DNA from: Panicum virgatum
Taxonomy: Eukaryota > Streptophyta > Magnoliopsida > Poales > Poaceae
Assembly: GCF_016808335.1 (NCBI RefSeq)
Contig: NC_053145.1
Span: 24,518,001 to 24,582,000 of the forward strand
Direction: 5' to 3'
DNA: 64,000 bases
The translations under genes were made by a program, and so were the position numbers. Below are positions 1 to 11,306 of the stretch, one piece after another (within the stretch, counting starts at the first letter, position 1; each line of letters starts with the position of its first letter). The notes under the pieces were generated by a model that saw only the letters and a program-made list of their open reading frames with translations, made no database searches and was not told the origin of the DNA.

Positions 1-2616
1 TGTGTGGATTATCGTGAGCTGAATGCAGTCACTATCAAGAACAAGCATCTACTGCCCCGTATTGAGGATCTCTTTGATTTGCTTCGAGGTGCCCGTATAT
101 TCTAGAAGATTGATCTTCGTTCGGGATATTTTCAGCTGAGGATCCGTACTGGGGATATTCCGAAGACGGCATTCACCTGCAAGTACGGGCTATATGAGTA
201 CACGGTCATGTCCTTCGGCTTGACTAATGCCCCGGCTTACTTCATGCATCTGATGAACATGGTCTTCATGGATTTTCATTGATGATATTCTGATCTTCTC
301 CAAGATAGAAGAAGAGCATGAGGAGCATCTGAGACTCGTATTGCAGAGATTGAGAGAGCATCAGCTGTATGCCAAGTTCAGCAAGTGCGAGTTCTGGATT
401 GACGAGGTTCCATTCCTCGGTCATGTTATCTCTCAGGGAGGCATTGCTGTTGATCCGAGCAAGGTGAAGGATGTGCTAGAGTGGGAGACACCGCAGACAG
501 TAAAGGAAGTCAGGTCATTCTTGGGCTTAGCTGGATATTATCGGAGGTTCATTGAGAATTTCTCCAAGATCACGAAGCCTTTGACTTCTTTGCTGGAGAA
601 AAATGTGGCTTTCGTGTGGACTGATGAGCGTCAGAGGGCCTTTGATGAGCTGAAGAAAAGGTTGACTACGGCGCCAGTCCTGACTCTGCCGGACCAGATG
701 AAGCGGTTCACGGTGTATTGTGATGCTTCGAAGGATGGTCTCGGGTGTGTTCTGATGCAGGAGGGCAGAGTGATTGCTTATGCTTCACGGCAGTTACGTC
801 GGCATGAGCTGAACTATCCCACTCATGATCTTGAGTTAGCCGCAGTTGTGCATGCTCTAAAGATTTGGAGGCACTATTTGTATGGGCAGCGGTGTGATAT
901 CTACACTGATCACAAGAGCCTCAAGTACATTTTCACGCAGAATGAGCTGAACATGCGGCAGAGAAGATGGCTAGAGTTGGTCAAGGATTATGACCTGGAG
1001 ATTCACTATCATCCGGGCAAGGCCAATGTTGTAGCCAGATGCTCTGAGCAGAAGAAGTTATGTCAACATGGCCGTGGCTTTCCAGATGCCTCCAGAGTTA
1101 TGCGAGGAGTTCGAGTAGTTGAGTCTGGGCTTCTTGCATCATACCTCCAGTGCAGCATTTGAGGCAGTACCGACTCTAGAGTCAGAGATCAGGCAGCATC
1201 AGAAAGATGATGTGAAGCTGCAGGAGATCCGTGAGTTGCTCAAGAAGGGCAAGGCTCCTCATTTCAGAGAGGATGATCAGGGTACCTTGTGGTACAAGAA
1301 CCGGATCTGCGTGCCTGATGTGCATGATCTCCGGAAGTTGATTCTGAGTGAGGCCCATGATACAACTTACTCTATTCATCCAGGGCAGCACGAAGATGTA
1401 TTATGATCTGAAGGAACGTTTCTGGTGGTATGGGATGAAACGTTCAGTGGCAGAGTACGTGGCTATTTGTGACACCTGTCAGCGTGTCAAGGCTGAGCAT
1501 CAGAGGCCAGCAGGTCTATTACGGCCTTTGAAGATTCCAGAGTGGAAATGGGAGGAAATCACTATGGACATCATTGTTGGATTGCCCCGTACTCAGAAAG
1601 GGTACAACTCCATATGGGTAGTAGTGGATCGTCTGACGAAAGTTGCTCACTTCATTCCAGTGAACACTACTTACTTCGGTGCTAGACTTGCAGAGTTGTA
1701 CATCTCTCGGATTGTCTGCTTGCATGGTGTGCCCAAGAAGATCATATCTGACAGAGGGTCTCAGTTCACTTCTCGGTTCTGGGAGCAGATCCATGATTCG
1801 TTGGATACAAAGCTGCGTTTCAGTACGGCTTATCATCCTCAGACAGATGGGCAGACAGAGAGAACCAACCAAGTGTTGGAGGATATGCTGAGAGCTTGTG
1901 CCATCCAGTACGGTACTAGTTGGGATAAGTGTCTGTCTTATGCTGAGTTCTCATATAACAACAGCTATCAGGCCAGTCTGAAGAAGTCCCCCTTCGAGGC
2001 ATTGTATGGCAGAAAGTGCAGGACTCCTCTCTATTGGGATCAGATTGGTGAAAAGCAGCTCTTTGGCCCTGAGATCATAGATGATGCAGAGCAGATGGTT
2101 CAGGCTGTGCGAGAAAATCTGAGGATTGCACAGAGCAGACAGAAGAGCTATGCTGATGGCAAACGGAGAGACCTGACTTTCAGTGTTGGTGATTATGTGT
2201 ACCTGAAGGTGTCTCCGATGAGAGGAATCCGCAGATTTAATGTCAAGGGGAAGTTAGCACCTCGGTATGTGGGGCCATTCAAGGTGCTAGAGTGGAAAGG
2301 CGAAGTTGCTTCTCGCCTGGAGTTACCTCTCAGCCTCTCGGGAGTTCATGATGTCTTCCATATATCCCAGCTGAAGAGGTGTCTGCGAGTACCTGAGGAG
2401 CAGGCACCCGTGGATGGTGTAGATGTGCAGGAAGATCTGACTTATACTGAGCATCCGGTAAAGATTCTGGAGACATCAGAGAGGGTTACTCAGAACAAGC
2501 GCATCAAGATGTGCAGAGTTCCGTGGAGTCACCACAGTGAAGCTGAGGCTACTTGGGAGCGAGAAGATGAGCTGAGGAAGACTTATCCAGATCTCTTTGC
2601 TAGCCAGCCCAGCTAA
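1..2616 (+). pseudogene. Broken gypsy pol (RT-RNase H-integrase-chromodomain), element A1
   Basis: Polyprotein remnant for reverse transcription and integration. The RT core is recognisable from the first codons, and the catalytic FIDDI lies near 270-290. RNase H follows (YCDAS near 717-731, YTDHKSLKY near 901-927). The integrase HHCC zinc finger (CDTC near 1471) and DDE core (ISDRGSQF near 1743) come next, and the C-terminal chromodomain occupies about 2455-2600. Several lesions are visible: an in-frame TAG near 103, a 23-bp deletion just before FIDDI (about 275) removing residues present in A2, a one-base insertion near 1034, and another near 1381. Coding therefore changes frame three times. 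The last segment (1348-2616) is the longest open stretch and ends TAA. The element could not make this protein itself. Confidence 0.92.
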
Positions 2617-2633
2617 ATCTCGGGGACGAGATT

Positions 2634-2652
2634 TCTTTAAGGGGGTAGGGTT
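2634..2652 (+). other. Polypurine tract, element A1
   Basis: A TTTAAGGGGGTAGGG tract sits directly before the LTR start TGTAACACCC. It is the plus-strand primer site for reverse transcription, and the same tract is found at 15909-15926 in A2. Confidence 0.85.
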
Positions 2653-3379
2653 TGTAACACCCTAATTTAAATTTCAGCATTTATTAATAAATTTAATTGG
2701 CTTTATTTAAATTTCTAAGATTTATTGTGTTAGACTTGCATGTAATCTACATTTTTGTTCTGTAAGTAATTAAAATTTATCATAGGTTTTAAATTTTGAT
2801 GATGCATTCATGCTGGTGCATACTTTCAATGATTTGAGTGTGGTTGAATTCAAATTTGTATTTGAATTCAAACCTTGTTTGAATTAGGAATGGAAAAGTA
2901 TAGAAATAGAAAAGAGAAAAACCTAGATAAATAGGAAAGCAAACCCAGCCCGGCCCACTCTCTCCCTTCCCTGCAGGCAGCCCACTCCTTCCCCCCTCGG
3001 CCCTGAACTCTTTTCTCTCCCCAGGCTCGCTCCGGCCCATGCCGCACACGCAGCCCAGTCCACCCCGCGGCCCAGCTTTTCCCCGCGCTGGCCCAGCGCC
3101 CTCTCGCCCCACACGGCCGCTCGCCCCGCTCCCACACTCCCCGGGCCCGCACGCCAGCGCCTGCAGCCACCCGCACCGCGACGCCCACATCCCTCCCCGT
3201 CTCTCTATCCAACCGGGCCCGCTTGGCAGGCCCGTTTTCCCCGCACGCGTTCCCTCCCCTCTGGCTGACGACCCGGTCCCGCATGGCGGCTCTATCGTCC
3301 CCGCGCAGCGCAACTCCCGGCCGGGAATCTCGCCGTGATTCCCCGCCCGGGCGTGCACGCCAAGGGCGCTCCGCCGCCC

Positions 3380-3387
3380 TATAAATA
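3380..3387 (+). promoter_or_regulatory. TATA box of A1 LTR
   Basis: TATAAATA lies in a GC-rich context. A pyrimidine/CA-rich stretch about 25-40 bp downstream would fit a transcription start near 3410-3420. In the A2 LTRs the corresponding place reads TTTAATTA (8012 and 16618), a weaker TATA. Confidence 0.65.
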
Positions 3388-4566
3388 CCGCCCGTGGCCC
3401 TCCGCACCCCCATCCACCCACAACCCTAGCCGCCGTCTTGCCTCTGCTCGGAGCGGAGCGCCGCCGCGACCTCCACGCCGGTGAGCCCCTGCACCGCCTC
3501 AATCCAACACCTCCGGTTATGTTCTGGCCCCTCTGACCCCACGTTCGCCTCTGCAGACCGACAGCGCACCTGTACGCGGGACCAAGACGCCGGGAGCCGC
3601 ACCCCTACGGCCGCTCCACGGGATCCGCCGCACCCTCCGCCGCCGGACTTCCCGCCGACCGACCAGCGCCGCATCTCCGACCTTGCCAAGTCTCGGTGAG
3701 CACCCCCAAGGCCCCGCCGTACTTTTGCGCTAGCTACTTTAATCTGTAGCGCACCCCAGAGGCCGCGCGAACTCACCCCGGCGATGCCCTGCCGCGTTCG
3801 CCCGCCATCGCCGCCGCGCACGGCGTCCCACGCCCCAATCCCCTCCCCTGAGTGCCCCAGTGGCTTGCGCGTGCCACGGGCATGCTCCCGAGCCAAGCCG
3901 CGGCCCGAATCGGCCACGGGGACGCCGGATTGGCCTACTCCGGTGACCCCTCCGCCGCGGATGCCCTGTCCAGCGAGCCACGCCGCCGCCCCGCGCTCCC
4001 GTTCGATCCCGGCCGTCGGATCTGTTTCCTGCGGCTTAGATTAGATCCTGAACCGTTTTGTTCTCAGCCGCCGGATCATGATCCAATGGATCAGATCCGT
4101 GCGTACCGCTTCAGCCAGGCTCTTTTGCATAAGAGTCCCTGGGTTTTGTCGGAATAAACCCGCCATCCAACTGTATGCAAAAATAATTCCTTTTCAGCCC
4201 AGAACTTTACACGAAGCCCCCTGGTTTTTCTAGAAATAGGACCCGCCGTCCATAGCTGCTGTTTTTACACGCTAGCCCTTATATTTAAGGGTTAATTACG
4301 TTTTAGTCCTCGGTTTTAGCAGAAAAGTCCCTGGAACCCTGTTTTTATTACAAATAAGCCCCTGAACCCTGTTTTTGGCCTAGACTATGCGTTTTAGCTC
4401 CGTTTTACGCGTTCTTTATATCCACGCGATCGTTGTAACGCGTAGAATAGTTTTAGCTTAGTTTTTCTTGCTGTTTTTATGTATTGATGTACTATTTCTT
4501 AGTTTTATTAGTGTTTGCTTGTATGCTTATTATTGTGCCTTGTTTTGGCCATGTGTTCGTGAGTAG

Positions 4567-5757
4567 ACGTTGATCCATCTGAGGAGCCCCAGTACCAGTA
4601 CCCGGAGCAGCCGTCTTCCGAGCACTTTGAGCAGCAGCAGGAGCAGTACGAGGAAGGCAAGTATAACATGAACAACCTATCACCTTTAAATATAATTTCA
4701 TACTGCATTTTAATACTGTATGCCTATAAGGATTTCCTAGCCACTTTATATCCTTTATATATACCTTTGGGTTGCATTTTGGTTAGTTGTGCTAGGTTGC
4801 TGCGCTATAACACACTCTGGTCCTTTTTAATTAATTTGACTAATGGTTTACTTGAACTTAATTCTGAGAGTGGCACTCTGTGTGGCTTGAGTGGCTCACA
4901 GTCTCGTTAAAGATGGTTTTTGTAGAAACATGGTTTAGGGGGACCAGACCGGTGCTTAGTGCTTGGTTGGCCACTCTCCATAAGGACCGGTTCATAGAGC
5001 GACAACCTGGGACAATAGCGCTACCACAAGGCTAGAATGGGATAGACTTGGATTACTAATAGGTCTTTTTGGTTTGGAGTAACTTACCTGCGGGGCAAGA
5101 GTAGTAAGCTTCAATGGTCCCTGCTCCTCCGGCTGGTCTGTGCTTGGTTTGCGTACCTGTGCTTGTACCCCCGTGAGGTGGGCCCCATCGTCGCTGACCT
5201 AACTCTCGCGGTTACGCCTTACCAACGAGATTCTTTGTAACGGCCTCGTAGTGAGTCGCTAGTCATCTCACCTAAGGAAGTGTGATGAACCTCTAGCGTA
5301 GCTCACGACTTGTGGGTAAAGATGTGCAACCTCTGCAGAGTGTAAAACTGGTATACTAGCCGTGCTCACGGTTATGAGCGGCCCAGGTCCTCCTTTTGAT
5401 TAGTGGGGTTGTCTCCTTCCGACGAGGGAGGTGCCTCTCGAGGTTACTTTGGTTTGGTTTGGTTTGGTTCTCAGTAGTATCATGATTAAATTTGACTAAT
5501 TACTATGTAACTGGGTTAATGGTAATTCATCAACTCGTAGTAAATAGCTTTAATAAAATTTTGCCAACACTTAAAAGCTAATGCAGTTCAGTCAGCCAAC
5601 CTAGAGCCTCATAGTTTGTGTTATACTTGTTGAGTACAAGTTGTGTACTTACTCTTGCCTCTTCTCTACTTTTTCCTCTTGGCTACGCTACTGCTGCTCA
5701 GTTCCTGCCGACACGAGGGAGTTCGTCCAGCGCTACCAGGACTACGAGGACTTCTAG
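4567..5757 (+). CDS. Candidate spliced microgene inside A1 LTR (exons 2 and 3)
   Basis: What is seen: 4567-4656 (90 nt) is open in the frame starting at 4569 and encodes an acidic, Gln/Tyr/Glu-rich peptide (segments EPQYQYPEQPSSE and EQQQEQYEE). It follows an AG acceptor (GAGTAG) and ends AAG|GCAAGT, the consensus donor of GC-AG introns. After a 1045-nt interval, a strong pyrimidine tract plus CAG opens 5702. Joining G|TT keeps the frame, which continues for 17 more codons (REFVQRYQDYEDF) to TAG at 5755-5757. A donor at 3696 (CTCG|GTGAGC) would supply exon 1 in the GC-rich zone with matching phase. Inference: a multi-exon gene lies within the LTR. No in-frame ATG in exon 1 was resolved, so coding status is uncertain. 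The function is unknown. An untranslated spliced leader is the alternative. Confidence 0.42.
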
Positions 5758-6013
5758 GTGTTCAGTCTCCCAGTCGACGTCCCTGTGGCGCCCTGCTCAG
5801 CTTCGGAGAGCTTTTACCGTATTTGTACTTCGCTTCCGCTGTATCAGACATTTTGTCATTAATGTAATAAATAACATTCGTATTCGCTTTATTATGTCTT
5901 TTTACGTGATATGTGCTATGATATACTGTTCATTCTGTTGTATATACGTGTGACTTGATCCTGGCACGTATATGATTGCTCGGTTTATGTTCTTTTATAA
6001 ACTGGGTGTTACA

Positions 6014-7062
6014 CTTACACCTGACGCCTCAGTCAAATACCGACCTCTAGCTAGTATAGATAGGCCCCCATCCTCACTTATGAGACACACACAAAAGGAG
6101 TTCTCTTCTCTCATTTTTAGTTTCTAGAGTAGGTTAGGTAGTCTGGGAGTTAGAGTCGAGTCGAGCTTGTCTTGGGATTCCAGAGTCATCATCCGAAGTC
6201 GGGTATAGCTCTTGTATCTTTTTCTATGACATTTATTAATAGTAGTTATCTTCTTTATCTTTTCGAGTCAACTTTACTTTCTGCACTTCTTCATCTTCCC
6301 AAGTTATCTTACTTGTGTGCGGAAGTAATTCCTCTAGCTTAGGCTTTGTACCTATCTTGTTTATCGGGATCTTACCTTGCGGGTTTTCTCGCCCGGACTA
6401 GGGAGGCTCAAGTTAGTTCCCTAGGTTGAAGGGGATTTCTCTTGAACACGTCAAGAGAAATCCAAACACTGAGTACGGACGTGGTGACTGGGCTCAGTGT
6501 TAGCTAGAAAGTGTGTTCCACCACACGGAACTGTTGTCGTAGGTGGCAGGTGGTGACAGCCCTGTCCGTCCCTCGTAGTCCACCACGTTCGGGTGTTTTC
6601 ATAGCAGTAGTTGCAGGTTGCCGTTGGACTCCCATCTCATCCCTTTCTGAAGTCCTTCCTCTTCTAGCTGCTGAAATAAGCTCTACATTCCCCATAACTA
6701 GTTAGAATCAAGGTTTAGTCTGGAGAGGCTAGCTTGATAGTTTAGAAGTGTTTTAGGAGACTTTCTCGCTCGTCGTCCTCCCAGCTGCTTACCTCTCTAA
6801 GTATTCTCTAAGGATTAGAGTCTCCTTGTCAGGTGATCATCGTTGGCCATTATCTTATCCTATCATATCAGGCTTACCCCCAGTAAGTTAGTCAGTTGAT
6901 ATCTTTAGTAAAGTTTGTCATTCGATTCTTCAATACTCTTTAACCATAGTGCTTCCCAGAGGAAATATACGATACCCTGGAATACTCCAAGGTGAAGTGC
7001 TACAACAATAATTATGTGCGCTTGCGGAATCCATATTCTATTGAGCGTAAGAAATGCCAACA
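6014..7062 (+). repeat. 5' LTR of H1, left part cut off by A1
   Basis: From about 6310 this aligns well by eye with 32070-32813. Shared landmarks include the run beginning ACTTGTGTGCGGAAG, a GACAGCCCTGTC block at 6556 and the terminus AAATGCCAACA. The 6014-6300 part has no clear partner in the 3' LTR, which carries different duplicated sequence there. The start of the LTR lies to the left of A1, outside the window. Confidence 0.85.
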
Positions 7063-7070
7063 AGCATTTC

Positions 7071-7088
7071 TGGCGCCCTTGCCGGGGA
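7071..7088 (+). other. Primer binding site of H1 (tRNA-Asp type)
   Basis: TGGCGCCCTTGCCGGGGA lies eight bases after the LTR end CCAACA. It matches the complement of the plant tRNA-Asp 3' end at 17 of 18 positions; compare the perfect copy at 39437. The leader that follows (7089-7321) has no ORF of note and is interrupted by A2. Confidence 0.85.
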
Positions 7089-7316
7089 AGCAATTGGCTA
7101 AAGATATCGTCCAATAGTTTGATAAAATTTAATAATTTATCACCACTAATTTTAGCGGGATTACCATTGCTCTCGGTATCTTTGTGATTTCTGCATAGCA
7201 GTGCAGGACCAGATTCGATCCACTGTATCACTTCAACTCAGATCCTGAAAGAATTGGGTGAATTATTTGACGCATAGTCGTCCTATCAGAAGGAATTTTC
7301 TTAGGATCAAGGTTTG

Positions 7317-7321
7317 ACAAC
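7317..7321 (+). repeat. Target site duplication ACAAC, left of A2
   Basis: ACAAC directly precedes the LTR start at 7322 and is repeated exactly at 19265-19269 after the A2 3' LTR. Confidence 0.95.
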
Positions 7322-10300
7322 TGTAACACCCTAGTTTAATTTTCAGCATTTTATAATAAATTTAATTGGCTTTAATTAATTTTCTAAGGATTATTGTGTT
7401 TAGTTGGCATTTAATCTAATGTTTGATCCTCAAGTATTTAAAATTTTATCATAGGTTTAAATTTTGTTGTTGCATTCATGCTGGCGCATAGTTTTTAATT
7501 GAGTGAGTGTGTTTTGAATTCAAATTTGATTTTGAATTCAAATGTGTTTGGTTTGTATTTAAATAGAAATAGAATAGAAATGGAAAGAAAACCAAACCTA
7601 GCACCCAGCCCAAAACCCGAAGTGGCCCAGCCCGCCACCTCCTTTTCCTCTCCCCTCTTGGCCCAACAAACCCCGGCGGCCCACTCCTCTCTCCTTTCCC
7701 TTTCCCGCACGGCCCACACCACAGCCCGGCCTGCTCCCGCGCACCCTCTCTCCTGGGCCGACTCCACCCGCACACACTCGGCCCGCCCAGCGCGCAGCGG
7801 CCTGCACGCGCACCCGCCCCTGCCAACTGGAACCCGCACGTCAGCGCCTGCAGCCGCCCGCCTCGCGTCGCCCTCGCGCCCCTAACAAGCCGGCCCCCCT
7901 CGTCAGTGCCCCACCCCGCCTTCCTTTCTTCAACCTCCAGCCGCGATCTCCGCCCGAAGATATCGCCGGCCATCCCTATCGGGTGCGCACGTCGAGATCC
8001 CTGGTGCCGCCTTTAATTAGCCACCCCGCGGACCCCTGCACCCTCACTCTCACGCCAAAGGCTGCCCAAACCCTAGCACGCCGCTCCGTCACGCCATCGC
8101 CGTGCAGAGCCGCCGCAGAAGTTTCGCTTGTGCGCCAGGAACCCCCCCCCCCGAGGCCGCCATCTCCGACATCGGGCCCACCTCACCGGATTTTCGCCCG
8201 GACGTTTTCCAGGTGCGTTCGGCCCGCCGCCTCGATTGCTCGCCACCGGTGCGGATCGGCCCGAGCTGACCCCAGGTTTTGCTTCGTAGGGACATCGCTC
8301 GGCGACCCGTGCAGCCCAGGACCCCGGACGAGCCCAGCACCGCCCGGACCGCGCGTTTCGTCTCAGCAGCGCCGCCGACCTCGCTGTGATCCCTCCTGCG
8401 GTACAGCTCCGGCCGACCCAAGGCTTCAGTAAGCACCCCAGAGCCCCCCTGGTAGTTTTGCGCTTGATATCTTGGCCTGTAGTCCACTCCGGGACTTAGA
8501 ACACCGCTCGCCGGCGAGAGCCGCCGTGCAGAGCCGCCGCAGCCCTCGCTCTCACCGCTCAGACCCTCCCCGAGGCTTGCAAAGGCCTCAGGTGGATTAC
8601 ACGCTCCGCGTAGATCACCGCAGCCCCAGGCGCGGGTCGATTTGACCCCGGGAAGGGCGAGTTCAGCCTGCTCCGATGGGGCGCCGCCGCGGAGCAGGGC
8701 TCCGGCGAGCCGCTCCGCCGCCCTAGCGCGCCCTTTTCTCTTTGGCCGTTCGATCTGAAATCGATGCACAAGATTAGATTTGGATCTCATCGAATCAGAG
8801 CCTTCAGATCTCGATCCAACGGCCCATAATCGTAGATAACGGTTCGGCCTGGGATTTTTGTTAAAGAGACCCTGAGGTTTTCTTTATTTAACACGCAGTC
8901 CAGCTGAGTTCAAAAATAATTGCAGTTAAGCCCAAAACTTTGCACAGACCCCCCTGAGCTTTCCAGAAATCAAACCCGCCATCCAGGGGCGTTGGTTTTG
9001 CTTGTTAGCCCTTAGATTTAATGGTTAATTATGTTTAGGCCCTCAGTTTTAGCAGAAAAGTCCCTGGAACCCTGTTTTTATTACAAATAAGCCCCTAGAA
9101 CTTGTTTTTGGCCTAGAATATGCGTTTTAGCTCCGTTTTAGACGTTCTTTATGTCCACGCGATCGTTGTAATGCGTAGAATAGTTTTAGACTAGTTTAGT
9201 GTGCTGTTTTTATGTATTGATGTACTGTTTCTTAGTTTTTATTAGTGTTTACTTGTTTGCTTATTATTGTGCATTGTTTTGGCCATGTGTTCGTGAGTAG
9301 ACGTTGATCCATCTGAGGAGCCCCAGTACCAGTACCCGGAGCAGCCGTCTTCCGAGCACTTTGAGCAGCAGCAGGAGCAGTATGAGGAAGGCAAGTATAA
9401 CATGAACAACCTATCACTTTTAAATACACTTTCATACTGCATTTTAATACTGTATGCCTATAAGGATTTCCTAGCCACTTTATATCCTTTATATATACCT
9501 TTGGGTTGCATTTTGGTTAGTTGTGCTAGGTTGCTGCGCTATAACACACTTTGGTCCTTTTTAATTAAATTGCTTAATGGTTTACTTGAACTTAATTCTG
9601 AGAATGGCCCTCTGTGCTTCATGCTTGAGTGGCTCATGTCTCGTTAAAATATGTTTTGTTAGAAACATGGTTTAGGGGCCCAGCACGGTGCTTAGTGCTT
9701 GGTTGGCCACTCTCCATAAGGACCGGTTCATAGAGCGACAACCTGGGACAACAGTGCTACCACAAGGCTAGAATGGGATAGACTTGGCGTAATAATTAGA
9801 TCTTTTTGGTTTGGAGTAACTTACCTGCGGGGCAGGGGCGGTAAGCTTCTATGGCCCTCGTGCTGAGTGGCCTCGTCTGTGCTTCGTGTCTTTACGCCCA
9901 CTAGACCTGCTCCATTGTCGCCGATCCACCCTCGCGGTTACTCTCTAACAACGAGATTCTTCGTAAAGGCCTCGTAGTGAGTCGCTAGTCATCTCACCTA
10001 AGGAAGTGTGATGAACCTCTAGCGTAGCTCACGACTTGTGGGTAAAGATGTGCAACCTCTGCAGAGTGTAAAACTGGTATACTAGCCGTGCTCACGGTCA
10101 TGAGCGGCCCAGATCCTCCTTTTGATTAGTCAGGGTTATCTTCCTTTGACGAGGCAGGTTTCCCCGGGTGGCTTGGTTTCGGTTTGGTTCTCAGTAGTTT
10201 CTGATTTAATTTTGATTAATTACTATGTAACTGGGTTAATGGTAATTCATCAACTCGTAGTAAATAGCTATAATAAATTTTTGCCAACACTTAAAAGCTA

Positions 10301-10733
10301 ATGCAGTTGAGTCAGCCAACTCTAGAGCCTCATAGTTTGTGTTATACTTGTTGAGTACAAGTTGTGTACTCACCCTTGCCTCTTCTCTACTTTTTCCTCT
10401 TGGCTATGCTACTGCTGCTCAGTTCCTGCCGACACGAGGGAGTTCGTCCAGCGCTACCAGGACTACGAGGACTTCTAGGCGTTCGTCTCCCAGTCGACGT
10501 CCCTGTGGCGCCCTGCTCAGCTTCGGAGAGCTTTTATCGTATTTGTACTTCGCTTCCGCTGTATCAGACATTTTGTCATTAATGTAATAAATAACATTCG
10601 TATTCGCTTTATTATGTCTTTTTACGTGATATGTGCTATGATATACTATTCATTCTGTTGTATGTACGTGTGACTTGATCCTGGCACGTATATGATTGCT
10701 CGGTTTATGTTCTTTTATAAACCGGGTGTTACA
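7322..10733 (+). repeat. 5' LTR of A2
   Basis: 3412 bp, TGTAACACCC to GGGTGTTACA. The GC-rich segment (about 7600-8760) holds a weak TATA-like TTTAATTA at 8012 and a donor at 8429 (TTCA|GTAAGC). Compared with the 3' LTR it retains about 100 bp near 9935-10040 that is deleted there, and it lacks about 50 bp found at 16710-16765. A polyadenylation-type AATAAA lies near 10587. Confidence 0.95.
9301..10478 (+). CDS. Candidate spliced microgene in A2 5' LTR (exons 2 and 3)
   Basis: The layout matches the unit at 4567-5757. Exon 2 is 9301-9390 (90 nt), preceded by GAGTAG and followed by a GC donor (AAG|GCAAGT). Exon 3 starts at 10423 after CTGCTGCTCAG and closes in frame at TAG 10476-10478. The only exon 2 difference from the A1 copy is a silent TAC/TAT change. 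The exon 1 donor is at 8429. No start codon was identified, so translation is inferred only. Confidence 0.42.
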
Positions 10734-10736
10734 GAG

Positions 10737-10749
10737 TGGTATCAGAGCC
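10737..10749 (+). other. Primer binding site of A2 (initiator tRNA-Met type)
   Basis: TGGTATCAGAGCC lies three bases after the LTR end and is the classic complement of the plant initiator tRNA-Met 3' end. The untranslated leader follows to about 11306 (roughly 560 bp), AT-rich, with no credible ORF. Confidence 0.93.
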
Positions 10750-11306
10750 GTATCGACTGTAGGACGAAGCCTAGATAGAACTGGTCGAGTTTTAGGACTT
10801 CTTCTCTCCAATCCTTGTCTGCTGAAACTATTTTTCTATTATACCCCTTGAATTCTATGACTTTTACCCTTCTTGCCTTGATTTTTCTCTCTGAAGAATA
10901 GTTTTCGTAGATTTTGGCCTGAATCAGTCATCTGACCACCATGAGTATTAGCTAGGTGACCTTTTTATAATAATACGATAGCACGTTTTGCGGCGCGTTG
11001 TGTTAGTCGAGTCATATGTTAAACTCGGCTAAGTCGTGAAAATTGTCTGCTTGTTATTATGCTACATGATTGATTTGGATTTTTGAATGATTGCATAGCT
11101 TAGTAGTTTAAATTTTGTTTAAAGAAAATCACTCTTTTGTTAAAGTTAATTAATTAATAAAACTAGTTAGATCGTTGGGGGTAAAACAGTCCACTCTATC
11201 TCGTCTACTTTATCATGTCTAAGTCCTTTTCCGCAAATAGTTATCATATCCATCTGAATTTATTCCTGCAATATCCTTACTCGTGAAATATTTTGTCCAA
11301 AATCAT

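Larger units (their letters stand above)
1..6013 (+). mobile_element. Tekay-type Ty3/gypsy element A1, 3' half
   Basis: The window opens inside the reverse transcriptase of a chromodomain gypsy element. It continues through RNase H, integrase and chromodomain, then a polypurine tract and a complete 3' LTR. The 5' half lies outside the window, so the left target duplication cannot be seen; the right flank begins CTTAC. The element belongs to the same family as A2 (7322-19264) and has the same orientation. It is inserted in the 5' LTR of host H1, whose sequence resumes at 6014. Assignment to Tekay/Del rests on pol domain order, the C-terminal chromodomain, LTRs over 3 kb and the TGTAACACCC/GGGTGTTACA ends. 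Confidence 0.92.
2653..6013 (+). repeat. 3' LTR of element A1
   Basis: 3361 bp, starting TGTAACACCC and ending GGGTGTTACA, a perfect 10-bp inverted terminal repeat. Its first ~250 bp and its last ~1.7 kb are close to the two A2 LTRs, but the GC-rich middle (about 2930-4250) is much more diverged. It contains a TATA box at 3380, a candidate three-exon transcription unit (donor at 3696, exon 4567-4656, terminal exon from 5702) and an AATAAA-type signal at 5866. The TTGCCTCTTCTC... pyrimidine run ahead of 5702 is a strong acceptor tract. Confidence 0.93.
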
